From Gammaproteobacteria bacterium (GTDB lineage: Bacteria > Pseudomonadota > Gammaproteobacteria > Chromatiales > Chromatiaceae): 57,641 bases of DNA. The notes beneath the pieces were generated by a model. That model was not told the origin of the DNA. It saw only the letters and a program-made list of their open reading frames with translations, and searched no databases. Positions 28,923-38,468 of this stretch are shown piece after piece (within the stretch, counting starts at the first letter, position 1; every line of letters starts with the position of its first letter). The DNA lies in contig JAGRGQ010000018.1 in the NCBI GenBank assembly GCA_020445405.1, positions 1 through 57,641 on the forward strand, in the 5' to 3' direction. Position numbers and translations under genes: made by a program.

Positions 28923-28942
28923 TACTGTTATTATATACAGTA
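28923..28942. promoter_or_regulatory. LexA-binding SOS box of lexA-imuAB
   Basis: TACTG-N10-CAGTA, containing the obligatory CTG-N10-CAG (28925-28940) with an AT-rich centre, an excellent match to the gammaproteobacterial SOS box. It sits just upstream of lexA, where it would overlap the promoter. Confidence 0.88.
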
Positions 28943-29000
28943 TTCTACAGGATCAGTGTCAATTCTATTTTGTCTGCGATGCCTGCTGCATCTGAAGCCC

Positions 29001-29071
29001 GGTTAAATTTGACTCTGCCCCCTTTACTGTTAGATTGTTTAAACCCGGCTGAATCCAGCGCAATCCATTGA
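29001..29071. repeat. Partial copy of the GGGGTCAGAGTC-type repeat
   Basis: TTAAATTTGACTCTGCCCCC (29003-29022) resembles one arm of the imuB repeat in inverted sense, and GCGCAATCCATTGA (29058-29071) is identical to bases 26301-26314 beside that element. It lies between lexA and the nuclease-like gene. Confidence 0.5.
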
Positions 29072-29075
29072 TGCC

Positions 29076-29597
29076 ATGTACCCTGATCTGCCCGGCCTGC
29101 GCGTGATGCTTTGCTGCCTGCTGCTGGTGTCGCTCCAGACAGCCGCCGCTGTTGAGAGCCTGACCGGACGTCCCGCCCGGATCGTCAGTGGGAATGAGCT
29201 GGTATTGCTTGGCAGCGACGGCGTTCTGCACCGGATCGTACTGAGCGGCATCGACGCACAACCACCGAATCAGCCGTGGGGGGCGGCTGCGATAAGGCAT
29301 CTTCGGAGTCTGGTCATGGGGCGATCCGTTACGTTTGTTTACCGGAGCACAGAGCACACGGAAAGAATCCGCGGCCAACTGAGGCATGGTGGAGCCGATA
29401 TCAATATACGCCTGCTCGCGGCCGGACTCGCGCGACTCGATCCATCAGGCCTCTCCCGGGCGGATACTGAAAGATACGCCGCGGCCGAACGACAGGCCCG
29501 CGCCGCGGGACTGGGTATCTGGAGTACGGCCGGACGCGAGCCCCGATTCCAATCCAGGACACCGCCAGGCGGAGCGCTTTTCCGCACTCAGCAGTAG
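29076..29597 (+). CDS. Exported nuclease-like protein (SNase fold), probably inactive
   Basis: 173 residues with an N-terminal signal sequence (VMLCCLLLVSLQTAAA, about residues 10-25) and a staphylococcal-nuclease-like OB fold: VSGNELVLLGSDGVLHRIVLSGIDAQPPNQPWGAAAIRHL. The usual DGDT metal motif reads GNEL, the catalytic Glu of DAPE is missing (DAQP), and the DRYGR arginine motif is not preserved. So the protein keeps the fold but probably not nuclease activity. It could be a binding protein of the envelope. The ATG at 29076 lacks a clear Shine-Dalgarno; Met11 is an alternative. It stands alone downstream of divergent lexA. Confidence 0.7.
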   Translation: MYPDLPGLRVMLCCLLLVSLQTAAAVESLTGRPARIVSGNELVLLGSDGVLHRIVLSGIDAQPPNQPWGAAAIRHLRSLVMGRSVTFVYRSTEHTERIRGQLRHGGADINIRLLAAGLARLDPSGLSRADTERYAAAERQARAAGLGIWSTAGREPRFQSRTPPGGALFRTQQ

Positions 29598-29711
29598 CGC
29601 ACCGGTACTGTGTCGTCTATGCTGCCTCTGGTGCAACCATATCGTGCTCAGCGTCTTCGCGGGAAAATGAATGCAGGAATCTGCAGCTTGCGAAAATCGC
29701 TAAAGATCATG

Positions 29712-29746
29712 GGCAGTCAGAGAATAAACTGCCGCGGGTTTTTTTT
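29712..29746 (+). terminator. Possible terminator after the nuclease-like gene
   Basis: GGCAGT (29712-29717) can pair with ACTGCC (29728-29733), followed after GCGGG by eight T (29739-29746). The stem is short and the spacing to the T run is imperfect, so this is tentative. The rest of the 158-bp gap shows nothing. Confidence 0.35.
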
Positions 29747-29755
29747 GCCATCCCT

Positions 29756-30043
29756 TCATTCTGATTCCGTTTCACCGTCCCCGGTTGTCTCCCCGCCCAA
29801 TATCTCCTCGACTTCAATCCGCCCCGGATAGTGGTCCGGCAATGCAGCTCCCCCCTGCCCGCTCAACCTCAACAACCTGTCCGTCAGCAGCGCTTCCAGT
29901 TCCCGGTAAGCCTTTATCTGGGCCTCCTGGTAAGAGCTGGCAGGTCCATCCCTCAACAATGCGAGCCTGGCATCGAAATAGGCAATATCGGCCTCCAGTT
30001 TTGCCGGGGTCGGACTGCTCCACTTGTCACCGTTATTCGACAA
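29756..30043 (-). CDS. Small acidic protein of unknown function
   Basis: 95 residues, soluble, largely helical: WSSPTPAKLEADIAYFDARLALL (about 8-30) and a second helix with KAYRELEALLTDRLLRL (about 44-60), then an acidic tail (GETTGDGETESE). It begins at ATG 30043 and has no partner gene; it is divergent from sucA across 242 bp. I do not recognise a domain. Confidence 0.55.
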   Translation of the reverse strand: MSNNGDKWSSPTPAKLEADIAYFDARLALLRDGPASSYQEAQIKAYRELEALLTDRLLRLSGQGGAALPDHYPGRIEVEEILGGETTGDGETESE

Positions 30044-30285
30044 ACGCGATACACCTTATTGCTGATTCCGGATTGCATGCGATTGCACAGTCCGTAAAGG
30101 AGTTCGCCGGAAACGGACAAACCCAACATGAAGCACTGCTGTTGATTATCGCTTCAATGATGGGTGAAATTTTTACGGACAATCGTACTAAATACAAAAA
30201 ATGCCTTTAAAAAGCCTTACCCTATGCTAACATCCCAATTTCCGAGCACACCTTTTTCCACATTCGGTCAATCGTCCTAAAATAA

Positions 30286-33150
30286 ATGAGCGCACTTCTC
30301 GATCTGCTACGAAAAACTTCCGCGTTGTCCGGTGGAAATGCCGCCTTCATCGAAGATATTTACGAGCGTTATCTGCTTGATCCAGCCAGTATCGATCCGG
30401 CCTGGCGCAAACAATTTGAGCGGATGCTGCACGCCTCCGCCAATGAGGCACCGGACATCGCCCATGGGCCGGTAATCAACAACTTCGCCCGATTGGCGAG
30501 GGAAAACCGCGCCACCCCACGTCAGTTCACCGAACGCATGGCCCCCGCAGCCGCCGCGAAGCAGGGATCGGTGCTGCGATTGATCAACGCCTGGCGCGTG
30601 CGCGGCCATCAGCACGCAACGCTCGACCCGTTGAACATGCGTGTGCTCGAAGAGGTCCCGGATCTGGACCCGGATTTTCACCGCCTGAGTGAGGCGGACA
30701 TGGATGTGGTATTCAATACCGGCTCGCTGTTCGCCCCCGATCGCATGCCGTTGCGTGAAATAATCGCGCTCATCAGGGAGGTATATGGCGGCAACGTCGG
30801 CACTGAATACATGCACATCACCGATACCCGGGAGAAGCGATGGATCCAGAAACGGGTGGAGGGCTACCGGGTAAAACCCGACCTCTCCGACGACGACCGT
30901 CGCTGGCTCCTTGGCCTGCTGACCGCGGCTGAAGGCCTGGAAAAGTACCTCCATACCCGCTATGTCGGCCAAAAACGCTTTTCGCTTGAGGGCGGAGACG
31001 CCTTTATCCCACTGATGGATGAGTTGATTCAGCGTGCCGGAGCAAATGGCGTAAAGGATGTGGTAATCGGCATGGCGCACCGCGGCCGCCTCAATCTGCT
31101 CACCAATATCATGGGCAAACCACCTTCCGAGCTGTTTGACGAATTTGAGGGGAGAAAGATACCCGACAAATTCAAAAGCTCCGGCGACGTCAAATACCAC
31201 ATGGGATTCTCCAGCGATATCGAAACCCCCGGCGGCTTTACCCATGTCGTGCTCGGCTTCAACCCATCCCACCTAGAGATCATCAGCCCGGTAGTCGAGG
31301 GTTCGGTGAGAGCGCGGCAGGATCGCAGGGGCGACCACACCCGCGATCATGTGATGCCCATTCTGGTGCATGGGGATTCCGCGTTTTCAGGTCAGGGCGT
31401 TGTCCTGGAGACGCTGCAGATGTCCCAGGCCCGGGGATACGCAACCGGTGGATCGATCCATATTGTGATCAACAACCAGATCGGATTCACCACTTCCAAT
31501 CCGCTCGATACCCGCTCCACGTTATACTGTACCGACGTCGGCAAGATGGTTCAGACGCCCATCTTCCACGTCAACGGCGATGATCCGGAAGCGGTAATCT
31601 TTGTGACCAGGGTGGCGCTTGACTACCGCATGCGTTTTCACAAGGACGTCATCATCGATCTGGTCTGCTACCGCAGGCATGGACACAATGAGGCCGATGA
31701 GCCGGCGGTCACCCAGCCTCAGATGTATCAGAAGATCCGGCGCATGCCGACCACCCGGAGCGTTTATGCGGACAGGCTGATATCCCAGGGCATAACCACG
31801 CCCGAGCAGGTGCGCGACATGGTGGAGAACTATCGCTCGTCGCTGGAGCAGGGATCGGTAGTGGCCCGTCCCACGCTGGTCGATCTGGACTACCCCTATC
31901 ACACCAATTTCAAAACCTTCGAAAATATTCACTGGGAACACCCGGCGGAGACCAAGATTACCGAAGACCGGCTGCGGCGGACGGCAAGCAAACTGCTTGA
32001 ACTTCCCGAAGGATTCGAGCCGCATCCGAGAATTTCAAAAATTCTCGGTGAACGGCACAAAATGGCCAGTGGCGATCAGTTGATCGACTGGGGCTTTGGC
32101 GAGACCCTGGCCTATGCAACCCTGGTTCAAGAGGGCTATCCGGTCAGATTGTCCGGTCAGGATTGCGGGCGCGGCACCTTTTTCCACCGCCACGCCGTGC
32201 TGCATAATCAGCTTGAAAACAACGTGCATATTCCACTTGAACATCTGATGGAATATCAGGCCGACTTCACTGTTATCGACTCGCTGCTTTCAGAAGAGGC
32301 TGTTTTGGGTTTCGAATACGGCTACTCAACGACAGACCTCAAGACCCTGACCATCTGGGAGGCTCAGTTCGGGGATTTCGCCAACGGCGCGCAGGTGGTG
32401 ATCGATCAGTTCATCAGTGCAGGAGGCGCCAAATGGGGCGTCTATTGCGGGTTGGTCATGTTTCTTCCACACGGCTACGAAGGGCAGGGCGCAGAACACT
32501 CCTCGGCCCGGCTGGAGCGCTATCTCCAGCTCTGCGCCGAACACAATATCCAGGTCTGCATGCCCACCACACCGGCCCAGGTGTTTCATATGCTGCGCCG
32601 GCAGATGATCCGACCCATGCGTAAACCGCTGGTGGTAATGACCCCGAAAAGCCTGCTCCGGCACCGGCTGGCGGTCTCTTCGATGAACGAGTTCACCGGG
32701 GGCGGATTTCAACCGGTGATCGGCGAGATCGACGAAATCGACCCCTCGGCAGTCGAGCACATAATCGTCTGCTCCGGGAAAGTCTATTATGAGCTGCTGG
32801 AAGCGCGTCGTGCCCGCGCGCTCCACAATGTGGCAATTATCCGCATCGAACAGCTCTACCCCTTCCCACGCGAGCAGTTTGATGCCGTCATAGATCGGTA
32901 TACCCAGGTCAGGCGCCTGATCTGGTGCCAGGAAGAACCACAAAACCAAGGTGCCTGGGACCAGATAAAGCATCGCTTTCACACTCAGTTCGAGAAAGGG
33001 AGAAAGCTCTTCTATGTGGGACGGCCTGCCTCCGCCGCCCCCGCAGTCGGTTATTACCCGGTTCACGTTGAGCAGCAGGAAACCTTGATCGACGAAGCTT
33101 TGACAGGCCGTATCAATCCGCTAATGAACCGAAGGACCCCGCAAGAATGA
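30286..33150 (+). CDS. sucA: 2-oxoglutarate dehydrogenase E1 component
   Basis: 954 residues, slightly longer than E. coli SucA (933). The thiamin-diphosphate-dependent decarboxylase of the TCA cycle complex. The N-terminal E2-docking segment ([24 protein letters not shown]), [14 protein letters not shown] (about 269-282), [14 protein letters not shown], the ThDP/Mg2+ region GDDPEAV...[10 protein letters not shown] and the C-terminal transketolase-like half are all present. It overlaps sucB by 4 bp (ATGA). No strong consensus promoter stands out in the 242 bp upstream. The lpd (E3) and succinyl-CoA synthetase genes are not in the window. Confidence 0.97.
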   Translation: MSALLDLLRKTSALSGGNAAFIEDIYERYLLDPASIDPAWRKQFERMLHASANEAPDIAHGPVINNFARLARENRATPRQFTERMAPAAAAKQGSVLRLINAWRVRGHQHATLDPLNMRVLEEVPDLDPDFHRLSEADMDVVFNTGSLFAPDRMPLREIIALIREVYGGNVGTEYMHITDTREKRWIQKRVEGYRVKPDLSDDDRRWLLGLLTAAEGLEKYLHTRYVGQKRFSLEGGDAFIPLMDELIQRAGANGVKDVVIGMAHRGRLNLLTNIMGKPPSELFDEFEGRKIPDKFKSSGDVKYHMGFSSDIETPGGFTHVVLGFNPSHLEIISPVVEGSVRARQDRRGDHTRDHVMPILVHGDSAFSGQGVVLETLQMSQARGYATGGSIHIVINNQIGFTTSNPLDTRSTLYCTDVGKMVQTPIFHVNGDDPEAVIFVTRVALDYRMRFHKDVIIDLVCYRRHGHNEADEPAVTQPQMYQKIRRMPTTRSVYADRLISQGITTPEQVRDMVENYRSSLEQGSVVARPTLVDLDYPYHTNFKTFENIHWEHPAETKITEDRLRRTASKLLELPEGFEPHPRISKILGERHKMASGDQLIDWGFGETLAYATLVQEGYPVRLSGQDCGRGTFFHRHAVLHNQLENNVHIPLEHLMEYQADFTVIDSLLSEEAVLGFEYGYSTTDLKTLTIWEAQFGDFANGAQVVIDQFISAGGAKWGVYCGLVMFLPHGYEGQGAEHSSARLERYLQLCAEHNIQVCMPTTPAQVFHMLRRQMIRPMRKPLVVMTPKSLLRHRLAVSSMNEFTGGGFQPVIGEIDEIDPSAVEHIIVCSGKVYYELLEARRARALHNVAIIRIEQLYPFPREQFDAVIDRYTQVRRLIWCQEEPQNQGAWDQIKHRFHTQFEKGRKLFYVGRPASAAPAVGYYPVHVEQQETLIDEALTGRINPLMNRRTPQE

Positions 33151-34382
33151 GTATAAATGTCACTGTCCCAGCCCTGCCCGAATCCGTAGCCGATGCGACG
33201 GTACTCACCTGGCATAAAAAACCCGGCGATCCGATCAGGCAGGATGAAAACCTTGTAGACCTGGAAACCGACAAAGTGGTCCTTGAAGTCCCGTCCACTG
33301 TGGACGGGATACTGGGTCAGGTTTCCGCCGCGGAAGGGGACACGGTCCTGGCTGGTGACCTGTTGTGTGTGATAGAACCCGGGAAAAGTACGGCCCAGGC
33401 CCCGGCCGCGCCGGAAAAATCGGCTGCCCGTTCCCAGGGTGCGCTCTCCGATGAAGAGGAGACCGGAGAGCCGGTACTTACCCCGGCGGTACGGCGGCTG
33501 GTCAAGGAGATGAACGTCGACCCGGGCCGGATCAAGGGCACCGGTAAGGACGGACGCATTCTGAAAACGGACGTCATCGCCTATCTCGACTCGCTGGATG
33601 CGGAGGTCGGACAGAAAAAGGGGGGAACCGCAGCGGCGGAGGTTCGGGAGAGCGATATCGCCCAGACCGGCATGGTCGGTGAACGACCTGAACAGCGCGT
33701 TCCCATGACACGGCTGCGCGCGCGTATTGCCGAGCGCCTGCTGGAAGCGCAGCAAAACGCGGCAATACTCACCACTTTTAACGAAGTCAATCTGCAGGCA
33801 GTGAACGAGTTGCGCGAGCGCTATAGGGAAAAATTTGAAAAGGAGCACGAAGTACGACTCGGATTCATGTCGTTTTTTATCAAGGCGGCGGTTGAGGCGC
33901 TAAAAACCTTTCCGCTGGTCAATGCATCCGTCGATGGCAAGGATATTGTCTACCACGGGTATTACGATATCGGGATTGCAGTCGGCTCGCCACGCGGGCT
34001 CGTCGTTCCCATTCTGAGAGATGCAGACCAGCTGGGCTTTGCCGAGCTGGAAAAGGCGGTACGGGAATTTGGCAGAAAAGCCCATGACGGAAGCCTCAGC
34101 TATGAGGATCTGACCGGCGGCACCTTTACCATCTCCAACGGCGGTGTCTACGGCTCAATGCTTTCCACGCCGATCCTGAATCCACCGCAAAGTGCCATTC
34201 TGGGCATGCACAATATTCAGCAGCGGCCAGTGGTGGTGAATGGTGAAATCGTTATCCGGCCCATGATGTACCTCGCCCTCTCCTACGATCACCGCATCAT
34301 CGATGGTCGCGAGGCGGTAAGCTTCCTGGTGACCATCAAGAACATGCTGGAAGACCCGACACGCCTGCTGCTGCAGATTTGA
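33147..34382 (+). CDS. sucB: Dihydrolipoamide succinyltransferase (2-oxoglutarate dehydrogenase E2)
   Basis: 411 residues: a lipoyl domain with the lipoylated Lys43 ([10 protein letters not shown]), an Ala/Pro/Glu-rich linker (about 75-105), a peripheral-subunit-binding domain ([33 protein letters not shown], about 112-144) and a catalytic acyltransferase domain ending [13 protein letters not shown] (His of DHRxxDG) and [11 protein letters not shown]. It transfers succinyl groups to CoA in the TCA cycle. Translationally coupled to sucA through a 4-bp overlap. No lpd gene follows; fumarase is next after a 184-bp gap. Confidence 0.97.
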   Translation: MSINVTVPALPESVADATVLTWHKKPGDPIRQDENLVDLETDKVVLEVPSTVDGILGQVSAAEGDTVLAGDLLCVIEPGKSTAQAPAAPEKSAARSQGALSDEEETGEPVLTPAVRRLVKEMNVDPGRIKGTGKDGRILKTDVIAYLDSLDAEVGQKKGGTAAAEVRESDIAQTGMVGERPEQRVPMTRLRARIAERLLEAQQNAAILTTFNEVNLQAVNELRERYREKFEKEHEVRLGFMSFFIKAAVEALKTFPLVNASVDGKDIVYHGYYDIGIAVGSPRGLVVPILRDADQLGFAELEKAVREFGRKAHDGSLSYEDLTGGTFTISNGGVYGSMLSTPILNPPQSAILGMHNIQQRPVVVNGEIVIRPMMYLALSYDHRIIDGREAVSFLVTIKNMLEDPTRLLLQI

Positions 34383-34566
34383 ATCGGCCTGGACCCGATG
34401 ACTTGCCGCGTCAGCAGAGCGCCACGGAGAACATCGCAACTGACAATCGGGAATCGGCGGCAACTTAAGCCGACCCCGTCAACCAGGGACAGGAGATTCG
34501 TTCGGAAGCCTTCTTCCCAAACAGGGTAAAGCGTTAACGATCAGCAACATTTCATTGGAATTTCCC

Positions 34567-36087
34567 ATGACGATTATCAAACAGGAAGAGTTCATACAAA
34601 GCATTGCCGACGCCCTTCAGTTCATCTCCTATTACCACCCGGCCGACTTCGTTCGGGCAATGGCCGAGGCCTGGAAGAGCGAACAGTCGGCCGCAGCCAA
34701 GGATGCGATTGCCCAGATACTGGTCAACTCGCGCATGTGCGCCGAAGGACACCGTCCAATCTGTCAGGACACCGGTATGGTGGTGGCATTTGTCGAAATA
34801 GGCATGAACCTGCAATGGCAGGCTGAGATGAGTGTGGAGGAGATGGTTAATGAGGGGGTACGCCGGGCCTACAGCGATCCCGACAATGTACTGCGTGCCT
34901 CTATGGTCACCGACCCGGCCGGCGCGCGAAAGAATACCGGAGACAACACGCCGGCGGTGGTCCACACCCGGATGGTAGCCGGAGACAGGCTTGCCGTTCG
35001 CATTGCCGCCAAGGGTGGAGGCTCGGAAAACAAATCCAAATTTACCGTGCTCAATCCGTCCGCCAGCCTGGTTGACTGGATACTGGAGGTCGTTCCGGCA
35101 ATGGGCGCGGGCTGGTGTCCGCCCGGTATGCTGGGTATAGGAATCGGTGGTTCCGGCGAAAAAGCCATGCTGCTGGCGAAAGAGGCGTTGATGGAGCATA
35201 TCGATATCAACGAACTTAAGGCCCGTGGCGCACAGACCACGGCCGAAAAGCTGCGTCTGGAACTGTTCGAGAAAGTGAACGCGCTGGGCATAGGTGCACA
35301 GGGCCTTGGTGGATTGACTACTGTACTGGATGTCAAGATCAACGACTTTCCCACCCATGCCGCTTCACTCCCGGTGGCAGTCATTCCCAATTGCGCAGCC
35401 ACCCGTCATGTGGCGTTCACCCTTGACGGCAGCGGGCCCGCGCAATTCACGCCACCGAAACTGGAGGATTGGCCGGATATCTCACTGGATGGCGGCGCCG
35501 GTGCCAGACGGGTCAGCCTTGACGGTTTGACCAGGGAGGAAATTGCACAATGGCAGCCCGGCGAGAGAATTCTGCTGTCGGGTAAGTTGCTCACCGGCAG
35601 AGACGCAGCGCATAAGCGGATACAGGATCTGCTGGCAAGAGGTGAGCCGTTGCCCGACGGCGTCGACTTTCACAATCGATTTATCTACTACGTCGGTCCG
35701 GTCGATCCGGTCAACGATGAAGTGGTCGGTCCCGCGGGCCCCACCACCTCCACCCGAATGGATAAATTCACCGAAATGATGCTGGCCGAGACCGGTCTGA
35801 TCGGAATGGTCGGAAAAGCGGAGCGGGGGCCAGCCGCAATCGAGTCGATCAAAAAGCACGGTGCCGTCTATCTGATGGCGGTGGGCGGTGCGGCCTATCT
35901 GGTCTCGAAGGCCATTCGCTCAGCCCGGATCGTTGCGTTCGGGGACCTGGGTATGGAGGCGATCAGGGAGTTTGAGGTGGAGGATATGCCGGTTACCGTG
36001 GCAGTGGACAGTAAAGGCACGTCGGTTCATCTCTCGGGACCGGCTGAATGGCGCGTCAAGATCGCTGATATGAAAAGAACCGGATAA
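34567..36087 (+). CDS. fumA: Class I fumarate hydratase (4Fe-4S)
   Basis: 506 residues from the ATG at 34567 (the frame is open to a TTG at 34555). Interconverts fumarate and malate in the TCA cycle. The three cluster-ligand cysteines appear in GHRPICQDTGM, GAGWCPPGMLGIGIGGSGEK and PNCAATRHVAF, as in FumA/FumB. It is the oxygen-sensitive class, unlike FumC. Its place after sucAB groups TCA genes, but the 184-bp gap without a clear Shine-Dalgarno or terminator leaves co-transcription open. A promoter for a small RNA begins 4 bp after the stop. Confidence 0.95.
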   Translation: MTIIKQEEFIQSIADALQFISYYHPADFVRAMAEAWKSEQSAAAKDAIAQILVNSRMCAEGHRPICQDTGMVVAFVEIGMNLQWQAEMSVEEMVNEGVRRAYSDPDNVLRASMVTDPAGARKNTGDNTPAVVHTRMVAGDRLAVRIAAKGGGSENKSKFTVLNPSASLVDWILEVVPAMGAGWCPPGMLGIGIGGSGEKAMLLAKEALMEHIDINELKARGAQTTAEKLRLELFEKVNALGIGAQGLGGLTTVLDVKINDFPTHAASLPVAVIPNCAATRHVAFTLDGSGPAQFTPPKLEDWPDISLDGGAGARRVSLDGLTREEIAQWQPGERILLSGKLLTGRDAAHKRIQDLLARGEPLPDGVDFHNRFIYYVGPVDPVNDEVVGPAGPTTSTRMDKFTEMMLAETGLIGMVGKAERGPAAIESIKKHGAVYLMAVGGAAYLVSKAIRSARIVAFGDLGMEAIREFEVEDMPVTVAVDSKGTSVHLSGPAEWRVKIADMKRTG

Positions 36088-36090
36088 ATA

Positions 36091-36119
36091 TTGACTTTAA
36101 TTCCTAGGAATTATACGAT
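36091..36119 (+). promoter_or_regulatory. Sigma-70 promoter of the small RNA candidate
   Basis: TTGACT (36091-36096), a 17-bp spacer and TACGAT (36114-36119), directly after the fumarase stop. The predicted start is near 36126. Confidence 0.6.
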
Positions 36120-36125
36120 TATTCT

Positions 36126-36256
36126 GTCGCCGCAAAAGGAGGCAATGGAATGCATTTAAAGACATGGATGTGCGCCAGGGAAGGGACCCTTTTACCGTAA
36201 CACAGGCGACAACCGAAAACCCCGGCAACATGGAAGTTGCCGGGGTTTTCTCTTTT
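36126..36256 (+). ncRNA. Candidate CsrA/RsmA-sequestering small RNA
   Basis: A compact unit of about 130 nt bounded by a promoter and a strong terminator, with no credible protein. It holds six GGA motifs (36138, 36147, 36166, 36179, 36184 and 36232), three of them AUGGA. Several can sit in hairpin loops: GCA-AUGGAA-UGC, ACA-UGGA-UGU, and the terminator loop AUGGAA itself. Loop-exposed ANGGA is the CsrA recognition pattern and the size matches RsmY/RsmZ (about 120-130 nt). No GacA box (TGTAAG-N6-CTTACA) is visible. The alternative is simply the 3' leader of the fumarase mRNA. Identity is inferred from motif density, not homology. Confidence 0.5.
36215..36256 (+). terminator. Strong Rho-independent terminator
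   Basis: GAAAACCCCGGCAAC (36215-36229) pairs perfectly with GTTGCCGGGGTTTTC (36236-36250) around the loop ATGGAA, followed by TCTTTT. It ends the candidate small RNA and would also stop fumarase read-through. Confidence 0.9.
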
Positions 36257-36356
36257 ACACTGCCTGACGGCGAGGCTTTGCAGTCACGCGCTAACAGGCT
36301 ACCATAGCCCCCCGGCGACAGTTCATCTGATAAGGATTCTGTCAGTGGCTAATCCG

Positions 36357-36433
36357 GCCCCCGTAGCTCAGCAGGATAGAGCGCACCCCTCCTAAGGGTG
36401 AGGTCACACGTTCGAATCGTGTCGGGGGCGCCA
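36357..36433 (+). tRNA. tRNA-Arg (anticodon CCT)
   Basis: A complete cloverleaf of 77 nt including an encoded CCA: acceptor stem GCCCCCG (36357-36363) with CGGGGGC (36423-36429), D stem GCTC/GAGC, anticodon stem CACCC/GGGTG with loop CTCCTAA (anticodon CCT at 36391-36393), T arm with TTCGAATC, discriminator G and CCA. It reads the AGG codon. Confidence 0.97.
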
Positions 36434-36548
36434 TTCGTCTATCCCTGGCAACCGACAGCCTCACCATTTTCGGCTGCACAATGCATTTTCTATTTTACTG
36501 AGAGTAGAATGCCGGTTTCCCCACTGTTTACTGAACCGGATGAGGTAG

Positions 36549-37436
36549 ATGCAACCGCTACTGGAGGTTCACCGACTGGTCAAGCAGTACCGCGGCGTAA
36601 GGGCGGTAGATGGGATCAGTTTCAATATCGAACGTGGCACCTGCGTCGGTCTCCTGGGCCCCAATGGCGCAGGTAAGACAACGACTGTTGAAATACTGGA
36701 AGGTATTATTCCCGCCACCAGCGGTGAGATATTGTTCAAAGGAGGGCCGATCGACGATCAGTTCCGCCAGTCCGCCGGCATTATGTTCCAGAATACCGCA
36801 CTGCAGGAGCATATAACGGTTCAGGAGACACTCACGCTGTTCCGGAGTTTTTACCGGCATACAAGGCCGCTGAACGAGCTGATTGCAAGTTGCGCTCTGG
36901 GCGATTTTCTCAGTCGCGACGTGCAGAAACTTTCCGGCGGACAGCGTCAGCGGCTGCTGCTGGCCATCGCCCTGCTCAACGACCCCGAAATCCTTTTTCT
37001 GGACGAACCGACGACTGGCCTGGATCCCCAGGCCAGGCGGAATTTCTGGCAGCTGATCCGCGATATCAAGGCGGAACAGAAAACCGTGGCACTGACCACG
37101 CACTACATGGACGAGGCATACCAACTGTGCGACGAGATAGCAATTATGGACCGGGGCCGCATAATCGCCCAGGGTTCGCCGCAGCAGCTGCTGAAATCCC
37201 ATTTCGAAAATTCGGTGATCTCATTGCCGCTCGATCATATTCCCGCGTCACTGAAGGAGAGCTGCAGCCTCAGCCTGCATCAGCGAAACAGGCACGTGGA
37301 AATCCACAGCAATGATCTGAATTCGAGCATTCGCATGCTGCTCGATCAGGGCGTTTCACTGGAGCAGATGCAGATCCGATCCCCCACACTGGAGGATCTC
37401 TTTCTCGAACTGACGGGTCACGAATTGCGGGCCTAG
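36549..37436 (+). CDS. ABC transporter ATP-binding protein (ABC-2 type exporter)
   Basis: 295 residues: Walker A GPNGAGKTT (about 36-44), Q-loop MFQNTAL, signature LSGGQRQR (about 137-144), Walker B ILFLDEPTTGLDP (about 157-169) and the switch His in LTTHYMDEAYQLCDEI. A C-terminal extension of about 70 residues is typical of drug or polysaccharide/lipid exporter ATPases (DrrA/CcmA-like). GAGG precedes the ATG. The permease gene follows after 17 bp, so they form one exporter. The cargo is unknown. Confidence 0.93.
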   Translation: MQPLLEVHRLVKQYRGVRAVDGISFNIERGTCVGLLGPNGAGKTTTVEILEGIIPATSGEILFKGGPIDDQFRQSAGIMFQNTALQEHITVQETLTLFRSFYRHTRPLNELIASCALGDFLSRDVQKLSGGQRQRLLLAIALLNDPEILFLDEPTTGLDPQARRNFWQLIRDIKAEQKTVALTTHYMDEAYQLCDEIAIMDRGRIIAQGSPQQLLKSHFENSVISLPLDHIPASLKESCSLSLHQRNRHVEIHSNDLNSSIRMLLDQGVSLEQMQIRSPTLEDLFLELTGHELRA

Positions 37437-37453
37437 GCCCGCTCAAGGCGATA

Positions 37454-38458
37454 TTGAAGTTTATGAACATTCGCCGTTTTGCCGCCACCCTTGTCGCACG
37501 CAACCGGGAGTTTCTGCGGGACCGGATGGCGCTGTCATGGAATATCCTGCTGCCGGTTTTGATCGTGATGGGTTTTGCGTTCGCTTTCACTTCAGACAAT
37601 CAGGATCTGTTCAAAGTGGGGGTCATGGGGGCGCCCGGAGCAGGGGGCGCTTTTCTCGCTATCCAGCACATAAAATTCATTCCGGTCGACGATCTGGAGA
37701 GCGCTGTCCCCAAGGTTGAGCGTCATCAGCTGGATATGCTCCTCGATCTCAAGCAGCGGCGATACTGGATCAACCGGACCTCGGCCAACGGTTACATGCT
37801 TGAACGATTGTTAACGGCCACCGGCAATGTATTCAGCAGGCAGACGGTGAATGGCAAAGAGATCCGTTACGTGGACTGGCTGATTCCCGGCGTACTCGGA
37901 ATGAATGTCATGTTCAGCTCGCTTTTTGGCGTCGGCTATGTCATCGTCCGATACCGCAAGAACGGCGTACTCAAACGCCTCAAGGCAACCCCGCTGACGC
38001 CGTTTGAGTTTCTCGCCGCCCAGGTGATTTCACGCCTGTGGCTAATCATAATGGTTACCGGTCTAGTCTATACCGGAACCGATATTTTCGTCGGTTTCCG
38101 TATGAACGGCTCTTATCTGACGCTGCTGCTGGTGCTGGCACTTGGTGCGCTCAGCATGATCAGCCTGGGCCTGATCGTCGCTGCACGCATGGCCAATGAA
38201 GAGGCCGCCAACGGCCTGTTGAACATGCTGAGCTGGCCAATGATGCTGCTCTCCGGGGTCTGGTTCTCACTGGAGGGGTCGCCACAAATCGTGCAGCAGT
38301 TGGCGTTGTTACTGCCTCTCACCCATTTCACGCAGGCGGCAAGGGAGGTGATGATCGACGGTGCCGGGCTGTGGGAGATACGCTGGCATCTCGCGGTGCT
38401 TTCCGCGATGACAGGTATTTTCATGACGATCGGTGCCCGGACTTTCCGCTGGGAGTGA
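37454..38458 (+). CDS. ABC-2 type transporter permease
   Basis: 334 residues with six predicted helices: one near the N-terminus (about 25-45), then a periplasmic loop (about 50-165), and five C-terminal (about 165-330), the ABC-2 membrane pattern. An N-terminal NREFLRDRMALSWNILLPVLIVMGFAF motif is typical of DrrB-like permeases. ATG at 37454 or 37463 (MNIRRFAATLVARNREFL). It pairs with the ATPase upstream and ends 10 bp from convergent ptsP. Confidence 0.92.
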   Translation: MKFMNIRRFAATLVARNREFLRDRMALSWNILLPVLIVMGFAFAFTSDNQDLFKVGVMGAPGAGGAFLAIQHIKFIPVDDLESAVPKVERHQLDMLLDLKQRRYWINRTSANGYMLERLLTATGNVFSRQTVNGKEIRYVDWLIPGVLGMNVMFSSLFGVGYVIVRYRKNGVLKRLKATPLTPFEFLAAQVISRLWLIIMVTGLVYTGTDIFVGFRMNGSYLTLLLVLALGALSMISLGLIVAARMANEEAANGLLNMLSWPMMLLSGVWFSLEGSPQIVQQLALLLPLTHFTQAAREVMIDGAGLWEIRWHLAVLSAMTGIFMTIGARTFRWE

Positions 38459-38468
38459 GGTGCCTGAA

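Noticed and set aside
30049-30210. Protein-like stretch (HLIADSGLHAIAQSVKEFAG...) upstream of sucA
   Set aside because: No in-frame start codon before it on this strand and it is in the control region of sucA; perhaps a relic, not callable as a gene.
36150-36200. 16-codon ORF with a GGAGG upstream, inside the small RNA candidate
   Set aside because: Very short and better explained by GGA motifs serving CsrA; a leader peptide cannot be excluded but there is no downstream gene to regulate.
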